From assembly GCA_030674155.1 (NCBI GenBank), contig JASPKP010008562.1, forward strand, positions 1 to 11,411: a stretch of 11,411 nt of DNA, written 5' to 3'. Both the position numbers and the translations under genes were made by a program. This stretch comes from Stramonita haemastoma. Lineage: Eukaryota > Mollusca > Gastropoda > Neogastropoda > Muricidae. Numbering within the stretch: position 1 is the first letter of the stretch; the number at the start of each line of letters is the position of its first letter. Shown piece by piece: positions 1-6,655 of the stretch. The notes beneath the pieces are model-generated. The model had not been told where the DNA came from. It saw only the letters and a list, made by a program, of their open reading frames with translations, and searched no databases.

Positions 1-165
1 AGGAGAATTTTTGTTTAATGGCTCCAAATGATAAAGCGTTCTCATTTTAAGTCCTTGGGCAATATTAGTTTCTTAGTTATTCCATCAGCTGATGTAAAAA
101 ATGTTTTCCAAATATTGAATAGTGTGGATCTTGTGTTCGATACTCTGGCAGCAAACTTTTAGATT

Positions 166-258
166 CCAATCTAGTCATGATGTTTATAGCCCTGCCGACC
201 ACACAGGCCATATCGGGGCTGTCACCTCGTCAAATTTTCAATCTCAGAATAAAACTGT
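166..258. repeat. Short dispersed repeat, copy 1
   Basis: The stretch beginning TGTTTATAGCCC at 181 recurs at 998. The copies share GCCGACCAC, AGGCC, TAT, then GGGGCTGTCACCTCGTCA and a T-rich/A-rich end running to ACTG. By eye they are about 85% identical over roughly 80 bp; copy 2 carries a 7-bp G-rich insertion. Weaker similarity (CCAATC...CTATG) extends about 15 bp further left. No family name is recognised. Orientation is unknown, although both copies read the same way. Confidence 0.6.
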
Positions 259-460
259 GCAACTGTATACAAATTAAAACGGGGAATAAAACCATTTTTG
301 CCGTCCCTCCTTGTATTGACACCCTGGTCAACCATAAGGGTCAAACCAGGAGGGGAACCGCGTTGTGATAAGAACTACATCAATCACACATAAAAATGAG
401 ATAAAACCAAAACCAGATTCCTTAAAACAACCTTGTTCTTAGTGACCGACTATCACCCTT

Positions 461-469
461 TCACTCATA
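461..469 (+). repeat. Target-site duplication of SINE-1 copy 1 (left)
   Basis: TCACTCATA at 461-469 is repeated exactly at 765-773, immediately outside the two ends of the SINE. This is the target-site duplication expected from target-primed reverse transcription and fixes the element ends. Confidence 0.8.
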
Positions 470-672
470 GGTAAAAGGTAAAGGTGTCCCATAACCTGTG
501 TGGTCAAAGGGGAGCGAGGCGTCAGAGACCTCAGCTTCTCTAGGGGCCAGTATATTGAGGGCGGCGCCCTTTCCTCTCCCTCGCTGCTTTACCTTCCCTG
601 ACCCCAAAGAGGGCAGGTACCCATTTACAGCTGGGTGAACTGGAGGACTGTACTAAAGCCTAGGCGCGCAAA

Positions 673-719
673 CGGTCACCCATCCAACTGGTAACCACGC
701 TCGACGCTGCTTAACTTGA
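673..719 (-). promoter_or_regulatory. 5S rRNA-like internal promoter segment within SINE-1
   Basis: Read on the minus strand, these 47 bases align without gaps to roughly nucleotides 47-93 of animal 5S rRNA as I remember it, the span that holds the A box, intermediate element and most of the C box. Conserved blocks are AAGTTAAGCAGCGTCGAGC, TGGTTA and TTGGATGGGTGACCG. I counted about 37 of 47 matches to the vertebrate form; mollusc 5S should match better. Whether TFIIIA-type transcription is used is not known. Confidence 0.65.
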
Positions 720-742
720 CTGGGGGAAAGCGAGCGCTCTGA

Positions 743-753
743 CCACTGAGCTA
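743..753 (-). promoter_or_regulatory. RNA polymerase III A box of SINE-1
   Basis: TAGCTCAGTGG on the minus strand matches the tRNA A-box consensus. It sits 11 bases from the element's 5' end, inside a tRNA-Ala-like D-arm context. Confidence 0.8.
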
Positions 754-764
754 TCCCGCCCCCA

Positions 765-773
765 TCACTCATA
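765..773 (+). repeat. Target-site duplication of SINE-1 copy 1 (right)
   Basis: Exact partner of TCACTCATA at 461-469. Confidence 0.8.
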
Positions 774-981
774 TCAGACGGGAATAGTCAGGTTCTCTCA
801 GTAAGTTAAAAATGTAAGATTCCTAAAAAATATAGGGTCTACATAAAACAAAAAAAACAAAAACAAAAAAAAGCATGACACTAAGGATAACGAAGCTCCT
901 GATTTCGGACTGAGAACTCGAAGAGTTTACACTAAGACAGTTACTATTAGAACTGAATAATGAGCAGCCATGAAAACTACA
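774..981. other. Unassigned intergenic or intronic DNA
   Basis: No coding or RNA feature is seen. An A-rich run with CA interruptions at 845-874 could be an old poly(A)-type tail, but no element body precedes it. Confidence 0.4.
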
Positions 982-1084
982 CCAATCCACTCTATGTTGT
1001 TTATAGCCCCGCCGACCACAAAGGCCGTATGGGGGATGGGGGCTGTCACCTCGTCACATTTTTAAACCTCAAGATTAACACTGA
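982..1084. repeat. Short dispersed repeat, copy 2
   Basis: Second copy of the repeat at 166-258, with the same TGTTTATAGCCC start at 998 and the GGGGCTGTCACCTCGTCA core. It contains an extra GGGGATG-like stretch around 1032. The two copies lie on either side of SINE-1 in the same orientation, about 820 bp apart. Confidence 0.6.
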
Positions 1085-1190
1085 ACTGAACATTTAAAGG
1101 CACCCTCACACAATGGTCATGAACCATTTTTGTTTGTTTTCTCTTTGGTTTTAAGCATTCCATAAATCTGGCAAAAATGACCTTGAGGAG

Positions 1191-1193
<3 letters not shown>

Positions 1194-1258
<65 letters not shown>
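1194..1258. repeat. (CT)n microsatellite
   Basis: An uninterrupted CT tract of 65 bases, about 32 units. The flanks are unique and AT-rich. Confidence 0.98.
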
Positions 1259-1260
<2 letters not shown>

Positions 1261-1390
1261 GAATCATTAAATTGATTTTTTTTCTTTTTTTCTGTACCCT
1301 TCGTATTTAGTATTTACTTGTTCGTTTTGAAATGATTTTCATTATCTATTTTTCATATTGTGTACATTGTGTACACCTTTTCATGTATAT

Positions 1391-1474
1391 TGTGGGGGGG
1401 TTGCTTGCTTGTTTGTCTTTTGTTTTGGGCGTTTTTTTTTAAGGGGGGGGATGGAGGGGGGGAGGGGGGTTGGG
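1391..1474 (+). other. T-rich/G-run segment with quadruplex potential
   Basis: A G7 run near 1392, then a T-rich stretch, then four or more runs of at least three G between 1443 and 1474. This is a strong intramolecular G-quadruplex pattern on the plus strand. It sits directly upstream of a LINE/SINE-type 3' tail at 1486. A similar order (T-rich, G-runs, TTGGG, tail) occurs at 8405-8580, so this may be part of a LINE 3' UTR. Confidence 0.6.
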
Positions 1475-1485
1475 ATCTTTTCCGA

Positions 1486-1580
1486 GGGCTGGATGTAAAC
1501 AAAGCAATTGTTGCTTATTCTATTACCCTCTTTGAATAAAAAAGTTTTCAAGTTTTCTCTCTCTCTCCCTCCCTCCCTTG
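1486..1580 (+). mobile_element. LINE/SINE 3'-tail copy A followed by a pyrimidine repeat
   Basis: Reads GGGCTGGATGTAAAC, then a small hairpin GCAA-TTG-TTGC at 1504-1514, then TTATTCTATTACCCT, then GAATAAAA. This matches the 3' tails at 1873, 6871 and 8851. It is followed by a (CT)n/(CCCT)n stretch at 1557-1578. The preceding several hundred bases (about 1260-1485) have a 3'-UTR-like, T-rich character but no recognisable coding, so this may be a severely 5'-truncated LINE 3' UTR rather than a SINE. Confidence 0.6.
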
Positions 1581-1864
1581 TTGATAGATGGTGGTGGATT
1601 GATGTTTTCATTCATTTACCTCATCATATTCTCATGTTTGCTCTTTAATAATGGCGCTTTTTTTCAAATCAAAATCATCATTGATTCTTACTCATTTCGT
1701 TTCTGAATGAGTGCCTTTTTATATCATTACCTTATTATTGCATCTCTGTCCTATTTCTTGCATGCTGTTTGATACATGATATGGCTTCTTGCTCTTGGTA
1801 TTTGGATCATTATTATTGCTGTTGTGTAGTTAGAGGTTGGTGTTTTTTTAAATCTTGATGTTAT
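1581..1864. other. Non-coding T-rich stretch, possibly LINE 3' UTR
   Basis: No open frame or RNA is recognised. Composition and position directly before tail copy B suggest untranslated 3' sequence of a LINE. No protein-coding portion is present to prove it, and the left edge cannot be placed. Confidence 0.3.
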
Positions 1865-1976
1865 CCCTAAAAAGGGCGGGGACTGGATGTAAAAAAAAAG
1901 CACACGAGTGCTTATCTATTATCCTCGAATAAAAGACTTTGCCTTGCCTTGCCTTGCCTTGCCTTGCTTTGCCTTG

Positions 1977-1980
<4 letters not shown>
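1865..1980 (+). mobile_element. LINE/SINE 3'-tail copy B with (GCCTT)n end
   Basis: Contains two adjacent small hairpins: CCCT-AAAA-AGGG at 1865-1876, and GCAC-ACGA-GTGC at 1900-1911 after GGGGACTGGATG. It then reads TTATCTATTATCCTCGAATAAAAG and ends in about eight GCCTT units (1941-1980). The tail sequence matches copies at 1486, 6871 and 8851. The first hairpin also occurs in the copy at 8496, which argues that these share a LINE-derived 3' UTR. Confidence 0.65.
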
Positions 1981-2023
<43 letters not shown>

Positions 2024-2075
2024 CTCTCTCTCTCTCTCTCTCTCTCTCCCTCCTCCCCCCCTCTCTCTCTCCCTC

Positions 2076-2109
<34 letters not shown>

Positions 2110-2140
2110 CCTCCCTCCGTCCCTCCCTCCCTCCCTACCC
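1979..2140. repeat. Compound CT/CCCT pyrimidine tract
   Basis: Nearly pure C/T on the plus strand: long CT runs broken by TTT and CCTCC, then CCCT units. It directly follows the GCCTT tail. The Leu/Ser/Pro open frames through it are low-complexity artefacts. Confidence 0.95.
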
Positions 2141-2602
2141 TGTCGTCTCCGCGCGACCCATTAGTTCTTGCCCCCCCCCCCCCCCCATCATGGTTGTAAC
2201 TTCACGCTCCATCTCTGTCTCTCTGTATCTCACACCCACGACGACGACGACGACGACGCTGCTGTTTCACACTAAGGGGAGGAGTAAGGGAGTGGGGGGG
2301 GGGGGGAATACAAAATCCCATCTGCTATAAACTCCCGCCTTTCTTCTCCGCTGTCTGTGTCTGTAAAGGCCCGTTACTACCTACTGTCACTGTTCAGGAT
2401 AACCTCCCTTCATACCAGGTGGTGGTCTCTCTTTACATCTCCATCTCAAGCCTGTGGGGTTAATCAAAGAGTTTTGTTGTAACCTCTTGCCAAACATACC
2501 CAGACCGTTATCCCTCTTTGCTTAAAAATTAATATAATTATAACATAAAGGTACTAAATTTTTTTTCGAAAAGCTTGCTTCCTGTATGAAGCCTAATAAA
2601 GG
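2141..2602. other. Low-complexity and unassigned DNA
   Basis: Contains a C16 run (2171-2186), an (ACG)n stretch (2238-2258) and a G-run (2294-2306). Roughly 300 bases of unique sequence with no supportable gene follow. No splice-flanked coding frame longer than a dozen codons was convincing. Confidence 0.5.
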
Positions 2603-2619
2603 GGACTGGATAGCCTCTG

Positions 2620-2691
2620 GAAGATAGTGATAATGATAGTGATGATAAAGAAGATAGTGATGATAACGTAGATGGTAATGATAATGAAGAT
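2620..2691 (+). repeat. Degenerate GAT-rich array, segment 1
   Basis: Imperfect three-base periodicity built on an 18-bp theme close to GATGATAATGAAGATAGT. The same theme resumes at 4121, 4519 and 4830, so these appear to be pieces of one array separated by retrotransposon insertions. Read in frame it would encode an Asp/Asn/Glu run, but the other segments contain stops, so it is treated as non-coding. Confidence 0.7.
2678..2691 (+). repeat. Candidate target-site duplication of L2-like LINE (left)
   Basis: ATGATAATGAAGAT is repeated exactly at 4121-4134, just past the LINE's ATT tail. Because both lie in a repetitive GAT array the match is not decisive, but its length (14 bp) and position fit a target-site duplication. 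Confidence 0.5.
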
Positions 2692-2701
2692 GGGGATGAT
2701 G

Positions 2702-3858
2702 CTTCTCCATGCTTCCGACTCAGGGAAAATCTCCTTCTTACTCTCCTCGACTTATCTGCTGCCTTTGACACTATAGACCATTCAATTCTTCTCTCCCGTC
2801 TCCAAAACATGTTTGGCATTAAAGGCACAGCCCTCACCTGGTTCACCTCATACCTAGCAGACCGAGTCCTACTGTTGCAGTAAACAAGATTCAATCAGCA
2901 CCTGCCATACTGGAATGCGGTGTCCCTCAGGGATCAGTTCTGGGCCCTCTTCTTTTTACCCTCTATACTGCTCCACTGTCACATATAATAGACCGTCATC
3001 ATATCAATTATCACTTTTATGCCGATGACTCGCAGATTCAAAGCAGTGACACACCTGAAAATCTTCCTTCTCTTTTGACAAATATGACCAACTGCCTTCA
3101 AGATATCCAACACTGGATGATACAAAACAAATTACAACTAAATGCAGATAAAAACCGAAGCCATGCTCGTAGGCACCAAACACAAACTCTCCTCCGTTCC
3201 AACAACTTCAATAGAATTCGGCAATACGTCAGTTCCGCTATCCACTTCTGTGAAGTATCTAGGAGTCGTTGTCGACAACACTCTCTCCATGCAAAAATTC
3301 ATTACCCAAACCTGTCAGTCATGCTACTATCAACTACGGCGTATTAGCGCAATTCGTAAGTACCTGTCCACTGATGCAACATCCAAACTTGTCACTTCTC
3401 TTATTCTCTCACGTCTGGACTATTGCAATTCTCTTTTGGCGGGTCTGCCAGCATCATCCATCCACTCCCTTCAACGTATACAAAACTCTGCAGCTCGTCT
3501 GGTCCTCAGAAAGAAAAAATCCGAGCACATTACCCCTCTCTTGCAATCTCTCCATTGGCTGCCCGTACCACAGAGAGTAAATTACAAGATCAATACCCTC
3601 TGTTACAAATGTCTCCACAATACTGCACCCTCCTACCTCTGTGAATGTCTTCACTTGTACACACCTTCTCGCTCCCTCCGCTCCTCGGCAGATACTTTGT
3701 CTTTAAGAATACCCAGATTCAACCTATCTACCGTTGGCCGCCGCTCTTTCTCTGTTTCTGGTCCATCGATCTGGAACGACCTTCCTCTCTCCCTCCGGCA
3801 AAAGCCTACTTATGACACTTTTAAATCCAACCTTAAGACACACTTATTTCAAACCTAA
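2702..3858 (+). pseudogene. LINE ORF2 fragment: reverse transcriptase C-terminal part, frameshifted
   Basis: This would have encoded the reverse transcriptase that copies LINE RNA at a nicked chromosomal target. Visible motifs: ASDSGKIS, then [16 protein letters not shown] (motif A, catalytic Asp near 2749-2766), GVPQGSVLGPLLF (2919 onward), YHFYADDSQ (motif C, 3012-3032), LGVVVDNTLSM, SRLDYCNSLL, LQRIQNSAARL, HWLPV and the terminal SFSVSGPSIWNDLP...LKTHLF before TAA at 3856-3858. The frame changes three times: a -1 shift around 2735-2740, a -1 shift at 2869-2870, and a +1 shift in an A5 run at 3150-3154. There is otherwise no internal stop in the correct frames. The endonuclease and the N-terminal RT are missing. 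Inactive, but only modestly decayed. Confidence 0.85.
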
Positions 3859-4103
3859 GTTTTTCTCCTTCCGCTTCCATCTCTTACCTGTCCCTGCCTT
3901 CAACATCCACCTGCCAAAGTGCTTAACGTTTGTAGGTGTGTGTGCGCGCGGGCGTGTGCTGCGTGCATGCATGCGTGCGTGCGTGTTGTGTGTGTATATT
4001 TAAATTTGTTAAAACTGTAAATAGTTGTTGATTGTGTGTTGTGTAGGTCGAATGAAAGCGCTTTGATTTGTTTTTACAAGAGATAGCGCTATACAAATTC
4101 CAT

Positions 4104-4120
4104 ATATTATTATTATTATT
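4104..4120 (+). repeat. ATT-repeat 3' tail of the L2-like LINE
   Basis: TATTATTATT-type tail, the short-repeat end usual for the L2/CR1 group in place of poly(A). It runs straight into the GAT array. Confidence 0.7.
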
Positions 4121-4321
4121 ATGATAATGAAGATACTGATGATAATGAAGATAGTAATAATAATGAATCTGATGAAGATAGTGGTTGTAATGGAGATGGT
4201 GATGATAATGAAGACAGTTACGATAATGAATCAGATGAAGATAGGGATGATAATTGAGATGGCAATGAAGCTGGTGATGGAAATGAAGACGATGATAATA
4301 CTGAAATAGACAAAGATAATG
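4121..4321 (+). repeat. Degenerate GAT-rich array, segment 2
   Basis: Continuation of the 18-bp-theme array. It is three-base periodic throughout (GAT, AAT, GAA, AGT triplets), with one TGA in the Asp/Asn/Glu frame near 4256-4258, which argues against coding. It ends where the SINE-2 tail (AAAGTT units) begins. Confidence 0.75.
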
Positions 4322-4515
4322 ATGATAATAAAAGTTAAAAGTTAAAATCTGTCCCGAGCCATAAGGCTCATCAGGCCGGTGCTTATCCCGGTTTCTGTGG
4401 CGTTAAGCGACTGAGAGTCATAGACCTCCCCCTGGATAGGACGCCAGTCTATCGCAGGATTAACCCCAACACAAGGTTGGTACCCCTTTTACACCTGGGT
4501 GGGGTGAGAAAATAG
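4322..4515 (-). mobile_element. 5'-truncated SINE-2 fragment
   Basis: Read on the minus strand it starts near CTATTTTCTCACCCC. It carries the module CACCCAGGTGTAAAA...GGTACC (4504-4479), then CTGCGATAGACTGGCGTCC, then CCTGATGAGCC-TTATGGCTCGGGACAG, and ends in (TTTTAAC)n at 4342-4322. The head with pol III boxes is absent. The GGTACC/CTGGGTG module resembles the centre of SINE-1 (616-637), and both families end in TTTTANC-type repeats, though the rest differs. The CGATAGACTGGCGTCC and GGCTCGGGACAG blocks resemble widespread invertebrate SINE sequence I have seen before; I cannot name the family with certainty. Confidence 0.7.
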
Positions 4516-4518
4516 CCG

Positions 4519-4700
4519 TAAATAATGATAATGAGTTAGGCAAAAATAGCGATGATTATGAAGTAGACGAAGATAGTGATGATAATGCAGAGTGTGATGA
4601 TTTTGAATGTTATGATAATGAAGGCAATGATGATAATGAAAGGGTATGAAGATTATGGTGAGGGTGATGAAGATGACGATGATAATAAAAGAGCAATGAT
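4519..4700 (+). repeat. Degenerate GAT-rich array, segment 3
   Basis: The 18-bp theme resumes after SINE-2, with triplets such as GATAATGAA, GATGATTATGAA and GAAGATAGTGATGAT. It contains at least one phase slip near 4645, so no single frame stays open. Confidence 0.7.
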
Positions 4701-4701
4701 A

Positions 4702-4704
4702 AAG

Positions 4705-4744
<40 letters not shown>

Positions 4745-4775
4745 TTCTTTTATATCGAGGATAACAGAATAAGCA
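4702..4775 (-). mobile_element. LINE/SINE 3'-tail copy C, tail only, with (TAAA)n end
   Basis: On the minus strand it reads GCTTATTCTGTTATCCTCG, then ATATAAAAGAATAAA, then (TAAA)n down to 4706. This is the last part of the same tail seen at 6900-6950 and 8880-8925, in the opposite orientation. Only about 35 bases of element plus the tetranucleotide tail remain, an extreme 5' truncation. Near-identical flanks AGCAATGATA (4692-4701) and AGCAATCATA (4772-4781) may be its target-site duplication, partly overlapping the element. Confidence 0.7.
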
Positions 4776-4781
4776 ATCATA

Positions 4782-4846
4782 TGACGGTAAGAGTATAACT
4801 ATAATAAAGATTGTGACGGTAAGAGTATTTAACTGTAATAAAAATT
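4782..4846 (+). repeat. Two-copy tandem duplication of about 32 bp
   Basis: TGACGGTAAGAGTAT occurs at 4782-4796 and again at 4814-4828. Similar AT-rich sequence (AACTATAATAAAGATT against AACTGTAATAAAAATT) follows each copy, so this is a local tandem duplication. It leads into the last GAT-array segment. Confidence 0.6.
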
Positions 4847-4912
4847 ATGATATTGAAGAGTGTGACAATCATGAAGAATGTGATGCTGATGAAGATAGTG
4901 ACAATGATGACG
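4830..4912 (+). repeat. Degenerate GAT-rich array, segment 4
   Basis: Last recognisable part of the GAT/GAA/TGT-rich array, ending in GACAATGATGACGGTTGTGAC at the start of the CAGA tract. Confidence 0.55.
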
Positions 4913-4916
4913 GTTG

Positions 4917-5592
<676 letters not shown>

Positions 5593-5608
5593 GGGGAGGG
5601 TGACTCAC

Positions 5609-5745
5609 CTGCAGGAGGATGGCGGGGGAGAGGGGGGTCCGGACCGGTGATGTACTGGAACCCTGCCAGCCTGCTGTTGGTCTGGTTTTAAACGACCGCA
5701 GCAAGTCCAACACATGATGCGGCCTGGGCTCCGAGATGCTAAAAC
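5609..5745 (-). CDS. Candidate internal exon of an unidentified host gene
   Basis: On the minus strand a 137-nt segment is bounded by TTACTTCTGTGTGTGTCAG (acceptor AG at 5747-5746) and CAG followed by GTGAGT (donor GT at 5608-5607, perfect consensus). Read in phase 1 it gives 45 codons with no stop: FSISEPRPHHVLDLLRSFK, then TRPTAGWQGSSTSPVRT, then PLSPAILLQ. It ends in phase 0 at the donor. GC-rich, codon-like composition contrasts with the AT-rich and microsatellite surroundings. A second frame is also open across the same bases, so the reading frame is not certain. I do not recognise the protein. The flanking introns would begin with a CT-rich microsatellite downstream and contain a SINE-1 copy upstream. 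It could be a chance open segment, but the match at both splice sites makes a real exon more likely than not. Confidence 0.5.
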
Positions 5746-5769
5746 CTGACACACACAGAAGTAACGTAC

Positions 5770-5970
5770 AGGTAAAAGTGTCCCGTAACCTAGGCGGTAG
5801 TAGGGGAGCGAGGCGTCAGAGACCTCAGCTTCTCTAGGGGCCAGCATATTGAGGGTGGCGCCCATCTCCTCTCCTCGCTGCTTTACCTTCCCTGACCCTA
5901 AAGAGGGCAGGTACCCATTGACAGCTGGGTGAATTGGGGGATTGTACTGTAGCCAAGGCGCGCAAACGGT
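5770..5970 (-). mobile_element. SINE-1 copy 2, 5'-truncated
   Basis: Same sequence as 470-674 on the minus strand: GCGAGGCGTCAGAGACCTC, the GGGGCCAG...ATATTGAG block, GGCGCCC, the TTTACCTTCCCTGACCC block, and the GGTACCC...CTGGGTG module. The match stops after AAACGGT at 5970, exactly inside the 5S-like C-box region, so the tRNA-like head is missing. The tail at 5770 is short (one TTTTACC unit). No clear target-site duplication is seen. It lies 24 bp from the acceptor of the exon candidate at 5609-5745, in the same sense. Confidence 0.85.
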
Positions 5971-6213
5971 ATCGAGATGATTTGGTTTAAATAGATTTTA
6001 TTCGGAATTTAGAACAAACATTGAAAACAACAGCATTTAGGAATCATAGCAACACCAAGCTTGTGTAGCTTATGGTGTGCTGAATTGAACAATGAAAGTT
6101 ACCATGAACATGACGGCTGTTGAGCTGCAATGTGCAAACAAACAACAAAAAACAAAACAAAAAACATCAATTGCAATCTTTGCTAGAAACAGGAAAAGTA
6201 ACACAAAGAAAAT
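5971..6213. other. Unassigned DNA
   Basis: Unique AT-rich sequence with an A-rich CAAACAA/AAAACAAAA stretch at 6137-6168. No gene or RNA is recognised. The open frame starting at 6092 becomes Tyr/Ile repeat within the AT tract and is not real. Confidence 0.4.
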
Positions 6214-6388
<175 letters not shown>

Positions 6389-6588
6389 TTGTAGATAAAA
6401 CACAAAAGTAGTGAGATGACTTAGCCTTACACCAGCTGTTTGAGTTAGGGAGTGTGTGGGCAAGAATTTGAATTTATTTTATTCAGTTGAGACACTTTGA
6501 ATCAAGGAAACAGAAGAAAAGAAAGAAACGAACTCTAAAAAAAAAAGCAATTAAAAAAGAGCAAGCAAGTTGAGACAACACAATGCAT
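6389..6588. other. Unassigned DNA before SINE-3
   Basis: No coding or RNA feature is seen. An A-rich stretch lies at 6536-6560, just upstream of the SINE insertion point. Confidence 0.4.
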
Positions 6589-6600
6589 CCGTGGACTGGA

Positions 6601-6611
6601 TAGCCTAGTGG
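6601..6611 (+). promoter_or_regulatory. RNA polymerase III A box of SINE-3
   Basis: TAGCCTAGTGG matches the tRNA A-box consensus. It lies 34 bases upstream of the matching B box. Confidence 0.8.
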
Positions 6612-6644
6612 TTGGAACATTGCACTCGCAATTTGACGACCCGG

Positions 6645-6655
6645 GTTCAATTCCC
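6645..6655 (+). promoter_or_regulatory. RNA polymerase III B box of SINE-3
   Basis: GGTTCAATTCC is a perfect match to the tRNA B box (T-psi-C arm), inside CCGGGTTCAATTCCCATTC. Confidence 0.85.

Larger units (their letters stand above)
1..469. other. Unassigned AT-rich DNA with one copy of a short dispersed repeat
   Basis: No convincing gene is visible. The 63-codon open frame from 177 to 368 has no recognisable domain and overlaps a repeat that recurs near 998, so I do not call it coding. An imperfect hairpin can be drawn around 305-355, from CCCTCCT to AGGAGGG, with CCTGGT/ACCAGG inside it. I attach no function to it. Confidence 0.5.
470..764 (-). mobile_element. Full-length SINE-1 with chimeric tRNA/5S-like head
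   Basis: A 295-bp SINE read on the minus strand from 764 to 470. Its 5' head (764 to about 728) resembles the 5' half of tRNA-Ala, with a perfect pol III A box TAGCTCAGTGG at 753-743 followed by an AGAGCGC stretch. No tRNA B box follows. Instead, 719-673 aligns to the internal control region of 5S rRNA (AAGTTAAGCAGCGTCGAGC, GGTTA, TTGGATGGGTGACCG), about four fifths identical by eye. A central module GGTACCC...CTGGGTG lies at 616-637. The 3' end is a (TTTTACC)n tail at 488-470. A 9-bp duplication (461-469 and 765-773) brackets it, so it is a complete retroposed copy. Two further copies lie at 5770-5970 and 11229-11411. Transcription would be by RNA polymerase III, and mobilisation would need a partner LINE. 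Confidence 0.85.
2692..4120 (+). mobile_element. 5'-truncated L2/CR1-type LINE
   Basis: A non-LTR retrotransposon fragment keeping the C-terminal part of ORF2 (2702-3858), about 240 bp of 3' UTR and an ATT-repeat tail (4104-4120). The UTR carries a GT/GC-rich stretch (about 3935-4000) and a possible stem between AGCGCT at 4057-4062 and AGCGCT at 4085-4090, followed by ATACAAATTCCATAT. The 5' end is lost within the reverse transcriptase. It sits inside the GAT-rich array, with a 14-bp direct repeat at its edges. The overall form ([24 protein letters not shown], then a long C-terminal region) is typical of the L2/CR1 group; exact clade placement is tentative. Confidence 0.85.

Noticed and set aside
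1908..2330. Leu/Ser/Pro open frames
   Set aside because: They arise from the GCCTT and CT microsatellites after a retrotransposon tail.
2419..2454. Possible 36-nt minus-strand exon with AG and GT edges
   Set aside because: Very short, weak donor, only one open frame, no supporting composition.
2603..2616. GGACTGGATAGCCT identical to the start of SINE-3 (6593-6606)
   Set aside because: A 14-bp match is not improbable in an 11-kb self-comparison and no A or B box follows; SINE fragments normally lose the 5' end, not keep only it.
2538..2894. 118-codon minus-strand frame
   Set aside because: Antisense of the L2-like RT and of the GAT array; ends in Ser/Leu repeat.
4121..4912. Coding exon for an Asp/Asn/Glu-rich acidic protein
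   Set aside because: Triplet periodicity is real, but there are a TGA and phase shifts, no splice-bounded frame, and the array is broken by retrotransposons.
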